From Hsuehochloa calcarea (taxonomy: Eukaryota > Streptophyta > Magnoliopsida > Poales > Poaceae), in contig CM070603.1 in assembly GCA_036346395.1 (NCBI GenBank), positions 28,863,045 through 28,927,044 of the forward strand: a stretch of DNA of 64,000 bases, written 5' to 3'. Position numbers and translations under genes: made by a program. Under the pieces are notes generated by a model. It saw only the letters and a list, made by a program, of their open reading frames with translations. It did no database searches and was not told the origin of the DNA. Numbering within the stretch: position 1 is the stretch's first letter; each line of letters opens with the position of its first letter. Shown in pieces: positions 23,200-35,522 of the stretch.

Positions 23200-26120
23200 C
23201 GGGTCATTCCGTAGTAGTCCCCCGTCCTACCCGCCATGTTATTCCTATCTCCTAGAGGCGTGTATACTTACATGGTCCGGATGCTTATGTCGCAGTGTAC
23301 CATAGTAGTAGTGAGGATGACTAAAGCAATTAGCTGAACCATCATGCCATGTGACCACATGTAATGTGCTTCTATCTGCAGACTATAATGTAGTTCTGGT
23401 TCTGTGCCTCGCACTTTACCTTCGGTCGATTAGCTGTCAACTGACCTCTGGGTTTCTCGAGACCCAGTACATGTCGCCGTCAAAATCACTATTGGCCATC
23501 TCATCGGCTAAAGATCATTTTCCAAAAGTAGGGAAAGGTATAGTATATTTGGAATATCCCACAATCTCCTCTAGACCGCTAATATACCTTGTTGTCAAGA
23601 CATGCATATCACCAAAATGTAACTTCTTTTGAAACCTCAGCAAATCTAAAATAACTAATGACTGCTTATTGCATATTGGTGTATGTTTTATAGGAGGCTA
23701 AGACATGCTAAAGAACGAAGGTTCTTAATATTTTTCTACGAAATTAAAACCTTACCATAATCCAAGAAATCTCTTACATATTTTCTAATTAAAAACAACT
23801 AAAAAAAAATCAAATTTCCTCCTCTTATAGGTTATATAATGTCCAGTTAGTCCAAATTTGACCAACTGAATCGGAGAATGCCACAGCTTACCACTCCAGA
23901 AAAATAATGACATTCTGGTTCTTTACCTTCGGTCGAAAGATTTCATGAGCACGAGTACATTTGTAATAAAAAAAAAGCATAGTACAAAAAATGGACTTTT
24001 TGACGATGTGAAAATTAATGATCCAAATGTAACATGAAATTCCTACGCCATATTGTATATCGACTTCTCCAATGGAGTTGCAATGCAGCTTTTTTTCTCC
24101 ATACATTCCAAGTCACATGAAATCACGAAACCCTAATTTTTTAAACCTAAAATCCAAATTTTCGTGACCTAAATTCTAAATTTTGTAGACAATTCCAAAA
24201 CATATAAAAAATTATCTAAACATTACACAGTCAAGTTCACTACGTGAGGATCCTTTAAAATAAAATTCGTATTTTTTGTGCTTATTTTCTATATTTATAA
24301 ATTCGTACAAACAGTACATTTATATGAAATTACGAGAAAATTATGAAGGAATAAAATTATAGCAAATTTACAAGCAAGTACACTGTGTTAGGAGACTCCA
24401 CATAAATTTTTATAATTTTGGAAACTCATTTGCTATATTTTAAAATTCTTACAAATAGTGCCGAAACCTTAATATAATTTCGGCATAAACCCTAATCTAG
24501 AACACGTGGCGAGCCGAGGGCGTTCATGCACGGTGCGTTGATGTACGGCCATCATGCATGAACGGTGTTACTGTGTGGCAACACCGTTATATTTGCAAAA
24601 AAATAATAATTAAAAAGATCATTGGTGTAAATTTGAGATAAAAAGTTGCAAATACGGCCAAAAATTCGGTTAGTTGCGTGTGCCATCAAAAGCATCAATG
24701 CGGTATTTCGGTCTTTATCGGGTACAACGGGATGAACAGTAGCAACGAACCGTACTGGCCTAGCTTGCTTACCAGGCAATTCGATGCATGAAAAATCTCT
24801 TACATTATCCAATGGTTGACTTGCCACGAAGGTTTTTTAAATTATTTTTTTACCGCCGACATAATGCAAGACTTTAACTATGCTTTTGTATTATAATATA
24901 CTACTACCAATAATAAATATATGCTATGAAAGTATTTCGCAAGACTATTCTAATGATGTTATTTTAATGTAGTTTTTATACTTTAAAATATATTAATAGT
25001 CAAACTTTCAAGAACTTTGCATGGGTCTGACGACGACCTATAACGTATGCAGTAACAAACAATATTGCTCGCATGTAAATATAGCATGTAGCAAATTTGT
25101 TTTTGTAATTAGTCACCTTGTCTCTCTGCTCTGTGCACGCACACAAGGGATGTCCCCGTGTGTGGAGGAGGGGCTGGGCCAGGTACGCTGAATAGGACAC
25201 AAGCTAAAGGCTTGCTTCCCTGCAAGCAATCAACGTACCTCTCGATGAGAGTTTTACTATACTACATTTTCTTTACCACTACTCAATCGACCAAGAGAAC
25301 CACTTAATTGCGTTCAACCAATCTATTGCTTGCTTGTCTAGCTTCCAGGTTCGATCAACTTCGTTACATTTAGTTGGTAAGCAAAGCGTGCATGAAGATA
25401 TATACATGCATTGCCATTTAATTTCTTTGTTAACTGTTGCTTGAATAGACTACATCACTGACGAATCTAGAAATAAAATTTAGAGGGTACTCTCACATAT
25501 ATGTTTATAGTTTATCGAATACCGAGTTACCGGCCAACGATAGTCTGCTCGAGTCGGCTGCCGGTAAGGGGTACACCGGGCCGGCTGCCCCCTGGTTTCC
25601 ACCCCTGGAGTACATAAAACTACTAATGATGCCCTTCTCTTGCGTACCCATGCATATAAGTACACTTCGTGGTTCCCTTAATTTCATGTACGAATCCCCA
25701 CGCAGACGTACAGTACTAATGCAAGATACAGAAACATTAGTATATATGCATGTATGTACACGTGCGTACGTACGTACGTGATGAGCTGATCATATATACA
25801 GGCAAGATCATCGAAGTGTATAATGCGTGGAGTGCAGTAATAACTAACTCTCTCGACGTGTGCGTAGCACACTGCGTACGTACGCATATTAAGATCGATC
25901 TTTCGGAGTTTATCATGTGCGCATGTACAGTTAGTACTACGTTGGGCCCACCTATCAGGCAGTAATTAGCAAAATCTGTAAGCCTAGCATCATATGTATG
26001 CATATGGAATCAATGCAGTGTGATATAATATGGACCACACATAGACATAGCTAGCTAGCAAGAATACTAGTTTCTTCTTCGCCATGCGGTCCAATATACT
26101 CCATATGAGAATCACCATAC
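23200..26120. other. Unassigned AT-rich sequence
   Basis: No gene, RNA or complete mobile element is recognised. There is a perfect 9-bp hairpin at 24561-24588 (AACGGTGTT, 10-nt loop, AACACCGTT) and a short CGTA repeat near 25763-25780. Open frames here are short and lack family features. Confidence 0.4.
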
Positions 26121-26123
26121 TTA

Positions 26124-27024
26124 GGCCCTGTTTGGTACAACTTCTGCTTTGGCTTTTGGGTGAGAAAAGTCAGAAACTGTGCCAAACGGTTGGCTTTTTT
26201 TCTGGCTTTCACAGGAAGCTCAAAGCTGTCAATACATATGGAAAAGCAAAAGCGCCAGTGTTGAGGTGCTTCCCACAGCTTCCCCCACCTCCAGCGTTCC
26301 AAGAATACCCCCAGACTTCGCAGAAATTACCCACCTCATACTTAGTATTTAAAGCAATCTTGCCTGTTCGCCTTCCCACTGGCATATTCGATTGAGTCTA
26401 CTTAAAATTCTAAGTTACAATGAGCACAAGCAAAAGAAAATTATCATTGCAACAATGGCTTTGTATAATTTTATTCGAGATAGTGCTTTGATTGATAATG
26501 ATTTTGCTCGTGCGCATGTGAATGATGATTATGTAGACGGGGACATGTCCACTAACCTCGCCGCACATGATGATACAAATTGTTATGGATGATGTTGATA
26601 TGAACGGCCTCCGTGACGCTATTGCAATAGCTTTGGTAGCATGACGATAGGATAGATGGAAGATATATGCAGTATTTTGTATGTAGTACTTGCCAATTTA
26701 AACTATGTATAAGGGACTGATCTTCTAGTTCAGATTATTTTCACATGCTTTCTGAAGTTTTATTGTTAAATACTGTTAAATGTTCTTAAATGTCGTTAAA
26801 TGCCGTTTAATGTTGTTAATTTAGTTAAACGACATCAAATAAGTCATTACTGTCCTCATGAGCATTTCAGATATTTCATATCTCGGAAGCTGCAGCCAGC
26901 CTACCTAAAAGCCAGACAGCCAAACACCAAATCAGAAAAGCACAGTCATTCAGCCCGCAGCTGAAAAAGCCTACAGCACAGGAAACCGCTTTTTAGGAAA
27001 ACCACAGCTGTGCCAAACAGGGCC
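26124..27024 (+). mobile_element. PIF/Harbinger internal-deletion derivative
   Basis: Terminal inverted repeats GGCCCTGTTTGG and CCAAACAGGGCC bound 901 bp. The flanking 3-bp duplication is TTA on both sides (26121-26123 and 27025-27027), the hallmark of PIF/Harbinger and Tourist elements. The interior keeps only the tail of the transposase, so this is a deletion derivative intermediate between an autonomous element and a MITE. Confidence 0.9.
26416..26645 (+). pseudogene. C-terminal relic of a Harbinger (DDE_Tnp_4) transposase
   Basis: The frame reads KQKKIIIATMALYNFIRDSA, followed by an acidic stretch. After a frameshift near 26580 it continues DVDMNGLRDAIAIALVA and stops. These match the conserved C-terminus of plant PIF/Harbinger transposases (the ALHNFIRDS type motif and a final MN..RD.IA..L helix). 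The catalytic DDE core is missing, so it cannot be active. Confidence 0.8.
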
Positions 27025-27195
27025 TTATGTACGAACAAACTATCCCTTTGTCGCACGCACTGATCGATGTACGTGCTGGCTTTCTGAATTCTCCTTGGAC
27101 ACCAATACCCACAGCTACCAGCCGGTGTGTTACTGCAAAGCAACATGTAACAGCAGCTCCATCTCCTGTTCCCTCCTCTTCCTCTCATGACTCAT

Positions 27196-27197
<2 letters not shown>

Positions 27198-27231
<34 letters not shown>
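27198..27231. repeat. (GA)n microsatellite
   Basis: About 17 uninterrupted GA units. Confidence 0.97.
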
Positions 27232-27233
<2 letters not shown>

Positions 27234-30200
27234 GAATGTACATGAGGAGGTGCAGATAAGGTAGAGCGAAGAGTCCCAATCAAGCCCATGAATGCTCGGA
27301 GAGGAGCACAATCTATTGCACCCTCTTCCTACACTGTTCCCGTTTTAAGCTCGTCACTGTTCATCTGCCTTCCATTATACCTTCGCAACCTTGCCTGTCG
27401 GTTGGGAGTTACATAGCCTACACATGCGGGATGCAACCCCACATGCCAATACCCAATAGATTGCTGCTGGGGTAGTACCATATATGCATATGCTACTAGC
27501 TAGTCCAGTAGCACTAGTCCTAGTGCCTCTTCCATAGCTAGGGCCAAGGGGAAAACACCACAAGAGAAGGCACTACTGTTTGGCATTCAAGATCAAGCTA
27601 GGCCAGTAAATCAATCCAACTGTGCATGCATGGCCTAGCTAGGGTTTGCCTCCCCATGCATGCATGGGTGGATGCAGACATGGGCCCACCAGGCTGTGGC
27701 ACTGCTGGGCCTTGAGGGCCCAGATGGGGGCCCAAGGTGTCTGTGTCAAATGGGCTTGCTTAGGGCATGCAGGCGCTGCGATGCTAGCTTGTCATTGGAT
27801 CTAGGTCCTGTCATGTACTGTTCATCTGAGTCGGAGAAATTCATTGTGTTGCTGTTGTCCCTCTCTTTTGCAGGTTTGATTTTCAGGGCTTTCAGATCGA
27901 TCCTACGACTCTACACAGTATTAAGTTAAAGGTATATTATTTTATTAAGCTGGCACAATTAAACAAAAGAACCCTTCGGATAGCGTAAAGAGAGTAACCA
28001 TTGGAGACACAGTTTTGGCTTCAGGGTCTTCTGAAAGCGATGATCGTTGGTTGATAGACTTTCAGACAGCAAGGTAGTGTCATACTTGTTTGAAGGTTAG
28101 CCTGCCGGTAAGGCCGGCCGGCCAGCTAATGAAACATCACCGAATTAAGAACCTGTCATACCTTGGACATACTGGTACGACCACGTGAGGCTATTTCAAC
28201 CAGGGACGGCGACGTGAGGCTATTTCAACCAGGGAAGACTCTATGTTTGAAAATTTTATCGGATCCCATCGATAGAATCGATAACCATCGCAAAAATTTT
28301 GAATTTTTCAGATGTAAAGATAAATTTTATCTAAATTTTGATTTTGAATTTGAATTTTCTTTATACATCGATGAAAATTAGATAAATTCAAAAAAAATTA
28401 CCTGGTTTGAAATTTTATCTACCCTATCGATAACCAGTGGTTACCGGCGAAGTTTTGGTTATAACTTTATCCCTTATTTCAACTACACAGAACGACCATG
28501 CCAAGGACCCTGTCTCTGTGTTGATTTTTTTTTCTTGAACTTTTTCTCTCTCCAATATATTTCATACAGTTTACAACAAAAAAAGTCAAAAACACAGTGA
28601 AGCTAGCATACGTAGTAGTATGTCTGTATGTGCACTCGACTAGGTCTTGACATGCTAAAAAAAGACGAAGAGATCAGCAGAGAAATGTTTAATTTACTGG
28701 GTCTAATGAGAAAGCAGCTAAATAAGCTGACAGTTGGTGGTCCAACGTGCCAGCTTTCAGGTGAATATCAGGGTTGAAATTGAAACTTTACTATATATAT
28801 ATATCTGCATTTTGAGGGCTAATTGTGAGTTGTTAGTAATCTATATGTATCAGGACTTGATCATCTGACCTCTTTGATATATCTTTCAGATACGATTTGA
28901 TCAACTCTTATGAGTCGAGATAGCTAGCAGTCCCTACTTAGACGGGCATTAATCTATATGTAAGTACTTGATCTAGAAGAAATTATCTTACACATGTGCA
29001 ATATATATAGCCAACTGGTGGCTAGTCCAACCAGTGTGGAGGCCACCAAATGTCTCATGGGTAATGGCCACGGTTCCAGCTCTACTAACTGTATATAGCG
29101 CAATTTGTATTTATTTGTGTTTTTTTTAAAAAAAAATTATATGTGACCTTTAATTAGGTTGTGAGTGTTAAAGAAAATTATGATAATCAACTGCACACCC
29201 CTTCTAGAAAAATTCAACATGATATGCAAGAGGTAATCGCATGGATTACGGGATAATTAATTAGGTAGATTTCGTCAAACAAAAAGAACTTTGTTTCGAT
29301 ATTCACGGTTTGATTAAATGATTCTGAGTTCTGATTAACTAGTGGTTAATTTATTTCAAGTGTCACGGGTATACACGTAATGCCTGAGACATTAGCACAC
29401 GGGCCCTCATGTTGGTGCACCGACAATGCACACTCATGACATGGAAGACTTTTTCTTCCCCTTATGCATGACTAGTTAGCCACCATGTTCAGAATTTTGT
29501 TGCCTAGCTCGCGTTGGTGTGGCTAAATTTCGAATCAGCTTTTAGCTTTCCAAGATCCACTCCACTCATATATAGATAGATCATGTATATTTGGATCGAA
29601 TAATCCTCACATATATACTACTATATATGTGGACCACTCAGGAATCTATCAACAAATTTCAGCCAAAAAAATGCATAGTGGCTCTTTACTGTTCAGTTTT
29701 GGAGTATATATGCAGTGAGTTACTCACTTCTGCTCAATGGAGTCTCCCCGGCCGCCGTCTGAATTTTGTGTAATATATCAAACCTCTCTACTGGAATGAT
29801 AGATCGAAGATCAATATATACGACATCAATTAGTGTATTTTGTATGCTTTGCTAACAGAGAGAATTGTTCAATCTCACCACATTGGTCGTCCTCAAAATT
29901 TTCAACAATGATGATAAATTAATTCCAGAGGAAGAGATCTTGTGGGTTTCTGTTGTTGGTGCTGGATGACCTAGTAAGAGCTTAGGAAACTCGATGAGAT
30001 GATAGTCAAATCTTGTAGTACCTCGCCCACTATACAGTCACTAGTGCAGACTGCACAAGAAAACAAGTGAGCTCACTACCTCCTACATTTCGGTCACCAG
30101 TAGTTGTATCCCATTGATGCCACTTGACGTCTTCACAAGAATAATTTGTCAATGCTTCGTGATGCCAGAAGTAGGACAAATTATCAAGTCCTTAAGAGAA

Positions 30201-31860
30201 ACCATATTTATATTTTTTGCAGGAACTACGGGTAATCATGTTTTTGCATGCCGGCAAGGGTGTATATAGCAGGAGAAATTCTACGATACATTCTATTAGT
30301 AGTATACGGTGGTAGTATAAATTAAATATTATCATTGATTTGTTAAGTGTATAATAAATTTTTTATTATATTTATAATTTTATTCATGAGGGCATTATGA
30401 ACTTTTTCAACTAGAGTTGAAAATATTACTCCTGTGTAATGCGATCCCACCTGATCAATTACAACTCTATCCTCTTGGAATTCTTCTACACATACTACCA
30501 GACGCAGTATAAATAATTAGTTCTAAGTATATAATCTGAATCATTGGGATTAAAAAGAATGAAACGTACCGCATTGAATTGAATGAGGTCATATAGTGGC
30601 ACGTCCGATGTATGCTCTACAGGTTAATTTATACCCGCACTAGGGAAACATGCTCATCTGTTTCTTTCCCCTTGTCATCTTGTTCTGTCAAAATACAACG
30701 CGCAGGGATAAAACAGTGGTTAATTAAGGAAGAAGAAAATGAAGGGTTACTGAGATATTAATACAGCAAATTAAAATGCATCTTTTAGGCGGGGAGCTAG
30801 TGCAGTACGTTGAATGTTTTCAGCCACCAAAGATTTGTGGAAAAGGCTAGTATTTCTGAATATGTGTTTTAGCGATGAAGGGCATCTAATACGAAAGAGA
30901 GCGCTATAATTCAGAGTCCCTTTCGCCCGTGTCCACACCATGTACTACCGCGCTCTCCTCTTGACTCCACCCTCTCCGCTGCCTCAACCCCCAACCCTAC
31001 GCACAATGCCGAGTGCCGACATCATCACCTCGTTCCCCGACTCCCCACCACACCGGCTATTTCTCCGTCCACGCGCATTTAACCTCATTGCTAGCTAAAA
31101 CCCCTTGAACATCTAAAGACAGTTTGCCGTAATAAGTCCTAATATTCCTATTAATTTTTTTAGTCTATCAGATAATTATAACGATGTTAAAATGAGCTAA
31201 AACGTTATCTGAGATGATGGAAACGACCATATATACATCAGAATGGAGAGAAAGATCTAGGTACTATTAATTATTTAGTGAGTTTAGACTATAATGGTGC
31301 TCATTTATCTGATATATATAGGTATTAGAGTTGTATAATGAGTATAGGTGTAGTTCCAGTTATAGGTATTAGAGTTGTATAACAAATACAACACCATTTT
31401 CAATTATAGGTTTGTGCATCGTACGCTACGGCCACGCAATATTCCGCACAACTTGGCTAGTTTTACTTAAAATAAGGAAATTTCGTTGACGTAAACTTTC
31501 AATTTTTCCACCGTGCTTACAAAAAGAAACTTGATGCTTGCAACATCATAGCATTATTGTGCATATGCAAAGGAAATTTTATGAACAGTGACTGACTGGG
31601 GAACATGGGCATGGGCATATACATTGCTGTAAAACTCCATGCAAATGTTTGGCTCATTCAAATACATTTAACAAAATTAATTCATAGAAAATGAGTTAAG
31701 CTCAGTTTGGAACATGAGGATTCTCTATATGCAACGAGGATTCTTGATCAGGTTATCCTTTTTCTGTTAAAGTCGGTCTTCCTGTCAAAGGAGATCCACT
31801 TAAACATAGGTACACTATATTACGGTTATGAACTTACAACTAGTTTATAAAATAATTTTG
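27232..31860. other. Unassigned intergenic sequence
   Basis: No gene or complete element is recognised in about 4.6 kb. Local features are a 24-bp direct repeat at 28183-28206 and 28212-28235, a 20-bp direct repeat (ATAGGTATTAGAGTTGTATA) at about 31319 and 31363, and an AT-rich block with GATAACC motifs (28250-28470). I compared it by eye with common plant microRNAs and saw no match. Confidence 0.4.
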
Positions 31861-32334
31861 AATTCTTTTTATTACGGCCAAATTGGTCGACCACTAGTTT
31901 GGGTCATGTCCAACCAGCTATACGGCCTTGGACAATCACTGACCACTTAACTGGTCGGGAGACACCAACGGTTACCCACGTGATTAGCGGGAAGGTTGCT
32001 TTTGGCCCATTTAGCAACTTACGACAATTGCCTAATGGACGTGACGGTTCAAGACTCTCTTGGTGAACGTGCGTGAATATTAGAGACGCCTTTAGCGGCA
32101 TTAACTGCCACCCCTACAAATACTGTAAAGGGGTAGCCCATGTTCAATGTAACATAACCCATTACGAGATAGAGTCATAAGTTCAATGATTATTATGATC
32201 ATATTGTAACATCATTTGTATTCTTATAGAAACACTCAGCATATTTGTAGCAATATACGATCTTCATTTGATAGCGTTCTCACATTACATTCCCGAGTAA
32301 GTTCGATTAGGAATCCGGTGTTCTAATCATTGAC
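31860..32334 (+). repeat. Probable 5' LTR end of another retrotransposon
   Basis: The sequence has a promoter-like core (CTACAAATACTGTAAAGGGG, about 32116) and ends ...CATTGACA just before a primer-binding-like site (GCTGGTGCTAGAAGGAAGG, 32335). The 5' edge is not defined. A leader ORF follows at 32413. CACTA element C then interrupts it, and the rest lies outside the window. Confidence 0.5.
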
Positions 32335-32412
32335 AGCTGGTGCTAGAAGGAAGGCACCATCATTTTGAAGATCATCCTCTAAATTTGAAGATTTCTTCAT
32401 TGTGATGTCCTC

Positions 32413-32565
32413 ATGGCCTCGCCAATGGACTACGAGGAGAATTCCTTCGATCTCGACTACTGCACACACCTCACAATGGAGGATTACACCCTAGAGGAGG
32501 CATGCAAGAGCGACTTCTTTGATGAATACATTCCAGAGAAGAAGTCTTCACCGCCCTCAAACTAA
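32413..32565 (+). CDS. Short leader/gag-start ORF of the retrotransposon
   Basis: This 50-residue ORF starts MASPMDYEENSFDLDYC and is rich in acidic residues. It lies about 75 bp downstream of the primer-binding-like site, where gag would begin. After the TAA an alternative frame stays open (SNPLSSNSESGHVPTSDSN), which may mean a frameshifted longer gag. CACTA C is inserted 150 bp further on at 32716. I recognise no domain, so the assignment rests on position only. Confidence 0.35.
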   Translation: MASPMDYEENSFDLDYCTHLTMEDYTLEEACKSDFFDEYIPEKKSSPPSN

Positions 32566-32715
32566 TCCGTTGGGAGTAAGGCGGTGGGATCATCAAATCC
32601 ACTCTCAAGCAACTCCGAGAGTGGCCATGTCCCAACTTCTGACTCAAATTAGGAGACAAATAACCATGATGTCAATACCATGGCAATTCATGATGATCTC
32701 GATGATGCAGACTAT

Positions 32716-33195
32716 CACTACTACAGAGTGGGTCATCACAGACAGCTCCAAACCGTCATCACAAACGGTTTTTGAACCATCTGAATCTATATGTCTGTGA
32801 TAACATACGGTTATCACATACGGTTTTTGAGCCGTCTGTTAAAAGTCACAACACAGATGGTTTTTTATTGAAACCGTCTGTGATGGCCTACTATCACAGA
32901 CGGTTTCCACCAAAAACCGTCTGTAATATATAGGATATCACAGAAGGTTATTTTTACTAACCGTCTGTGATTGGGCACATAACACAGATGGCTACTATGA
33001 AAAACCGTCTATGATATCATAAATACCATAGACTATTTTTGATAGTAGCCGTCTATGATATGCGACATATCACAGACGGTTGTTGGTGGTAGTCGTCTGT
33101 GATTGGATACATATCACAGACGGTTGATAGTAGTAGCCGTGTGTGAGTATCATTCACAGACGATTTATTTCATAAAATTGTCTGTGATAGTTCGT
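32716..33195. repeat. Left subterminal palindrome array of CACTA C
   Basis: About nine TATCACAGACGGTT / AACCGTCTGTGATA units are separated by 6-15 nt. The following flank has GCTAGCCTCAGGTAATGCTAGC at about 33224, a short inverted repeat also found after the left arrays of D and E and after the internal array of C. Confidence 0.9.
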
Positions 33196-33588
33196 TCTAT
33201 ACCTAAATATTTTGGATTTTTCAGCTAGCCTCAGGTAATGCTAGCCATGCCATCTGAAAATAAGTAAGCAGAAAACAGATATATCAAAGTGATTTAAAAA
33301 CTCAGTATCAATTAAAAAGTCACTTTAATGATCAGATTACAAAGTGATTTAATTACAATTCAAAGTGAATTACAATAAATCAGAGTCGCCGGGGTGAAAC
33401 TCTCCACTCTCTTTAATGATCTCCTTAGTGATGAAGGTGTCGAGCCGTCCTCGAACTTCCACGAGTAATTTCAGATGGAAGGCACTTTCTGGTATTTTGA
33501 TGCCCTGTCGCTAGTAAGAGTAAAGTAGTAAGCATATATATTTAAATTCATAATTACAAAATAATTATTAAGAGATTGACTGGCAAAC

Positions 33589-35522
33589 CTATGGATGCTT
33601 CGTGTTAGCACTCGTGATTTCCAGCATATGACGACAAACGTAGAATGCACATATATTACCTTGACGTAGTTGTTGGTGGCACTGCAAAAATAGAAGTGTG
33701 ATATAGCATATAGGTATAGTCAACTCGAGAAGCCAGGTTACGAAGTGTGATATAGGATTATTGTGCTGTAGCAGGTACCGAAAATCGCGTCCTGTGTCAC
33801 AGTGTGGCGCCCGGTTCGTTGTGTGTCTCTCCCTCGGCAACATAGGCGCTAAACGACCAACATGATTCCAAAAAGTTATCATCGGACATTTCAAACGAAG
33901 GAAGACTACAATAGAGTTACGTATGGAGGAAATGAGCATACATGTTGAGTACTTTTTGCACAATGGTGAAGTCGTGGTTCTTATTAACTAGGGAACCAAG
34001 GTATATTACCTTGTTCCACTTTGGTACAATGACTAAAAGGATCCAGTGAAACATACTCATGTATGTCGCTTTAGTCATTAAACCTAAGTTTGTGTTGCGT
34101 ATAAAGAACAAATAAAATTTGTATAGCAAGTAGTGAAGCACTTACCCCTGGTTGTAGGGCACCAGTATGTAGTCCTTGTCGCGGTGAGTATGCAATCCCT
34201 TCGTTATGTACTTCTCGACATAGTTTGCATCTTGGAGGATGCATTGCTCTGAGATCAAATGTGGGTCGAGGAAACCCACCGGTTGTCACGATCGCTGGGC
34301 TTGTTGCATCATGTATCTATACATAAGCAATGAATTAGGACATTTATCGGCATTGTGTGAATGTAGAACTTGATTGTACACACTTACAGTGGCTAGCATT
34401 GTAGAAGTGAGGCCTCGAGGGCGTCGAGGTTAAATAGATCAAATAAGTCTTCTAAGCACACGATGAAGTATCCAGGCTTGTGGTGGGAATGGTTCTCATT
34501 GTAGCTGACGGTGAATCTAGTAGGCCGGTCTGCCCTCGCCTCGTCAGTATGCCGCATGTACCAGGCATGCAAAGTGTCGCAAGCCAAACCAATGTGACGT
34601 AATGTTGTGTCGGAGACCAACAACATTCTGAGGCAGAATATCCCGGGCTTGTGAGGCACCTTAATCTTCTTCGATTTGGCCTTAGTGCCTCGCGTGCTAA
34701 TTGTCTTCCTGGAAGATGACTCAACATGCTTTTCTTGTTTCTTCGGCGTCGTCTCCACGGTACGGTATATGGAGGCGTTCTGAAGCGGGGGTTGAGGTGG
34801 AGTCATCGAGGTATGGCCGTGTGGAGATCGCGGCACTACAGGGTCCAAGGCGATGTCCCTCTTGGGCCACTAGACAAAAGTGTGTAAGGCATCCCCTAGT
34901 GTTATGATGTATTCATTCGGACGCTTCTCTATCGGGATGGACATCAAATTATCATGTACCATGTTCACCTGGACCTTGGCGTAACACTGCGTCAGGTGGG
35001 CACCGTGCACCACTATCCCTTCCTTGCGTGGAAACACCACCCCCAGCCCAGCTCTAACAGGAATGGACCCAACCAGCCTCACTTGGAGCCTGCAGGGTAT
35101 GGACACCTATAAAACGATACACAATTGCTAAGGCATCCTACAGGTCTATCTTTGGAGCATCCTAGAGATGTACATTACCTGGATGAGGTCGATAGGTAAT
35201 TGGGTGTCGCCAAGTGCAGGAAGTGCAGGTGTGGACACGACGCTACTCTGATGTTCAGGGGGACTGGCTCCCAAAATCACGGGGGCGTCTTGCGACCGGT
35301 TGATGAGTTGGTTCATTTGTTCCTGCAATGTTGTTATATGTACTTGAAATTGTGCAGTAACCTCCGCTTTCCGCTATTCCTCGCACTCGGTCTTGGATCT
35401 CTTCTGACTCCTATACGCCTCGGAGTCGTGTGGGAATCCATGCTTCCAAGGTACGTAAACCCCAAAACCCCGCGTACGACCCGGGTGCTCCCTGTTTTCT
35501 TGGGCCGTAGATAGTATATTAC
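33589..35522 (-). pseudogene. CACTA C gene 2, C-terminal part (Ulp1-like protease region)
   Basis: Ulp1-like (C48) cysteine proteases remove SUMO-type modifiers, and several plant CACTA and Mutator families have captured one. Reading from 35522: a linker with YRSRKRSK-like basic residues, FTYLGSMDSHTTPRR, then a segment of Transposase_24-associated type (PLKASL-like; RAGLGVVFPRKEGIVVHGAH, about 34990-35060). A Ser/Lys-rich region follows (34393-34848), then the protease part: FHWILLVIVPKWNKVIYLGS (about 34000-34060) and QGNICAFYVCRHM (about 33610-33660). The His and Cys of the catalytic set are present, but the expected Asp of YLDSL is Gly. The gene is broken at 35522 by LTR copy 2 and has frameshifts. 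Confidence 0.72.

Noticed and set aside
27290..27640. Possible microRNA precursor near the GA microsatellite
   Set aside because: No long imperfect hairpin and no match by eye to common plant microRNA sequences.
34393..34848. 151-residue minus-strand frame considered as an independent host gene
   Set aside because: It is collinear with 38614-39343 and 58437-59072 in the other CACTA copies, so it is an internal part of gene 2.
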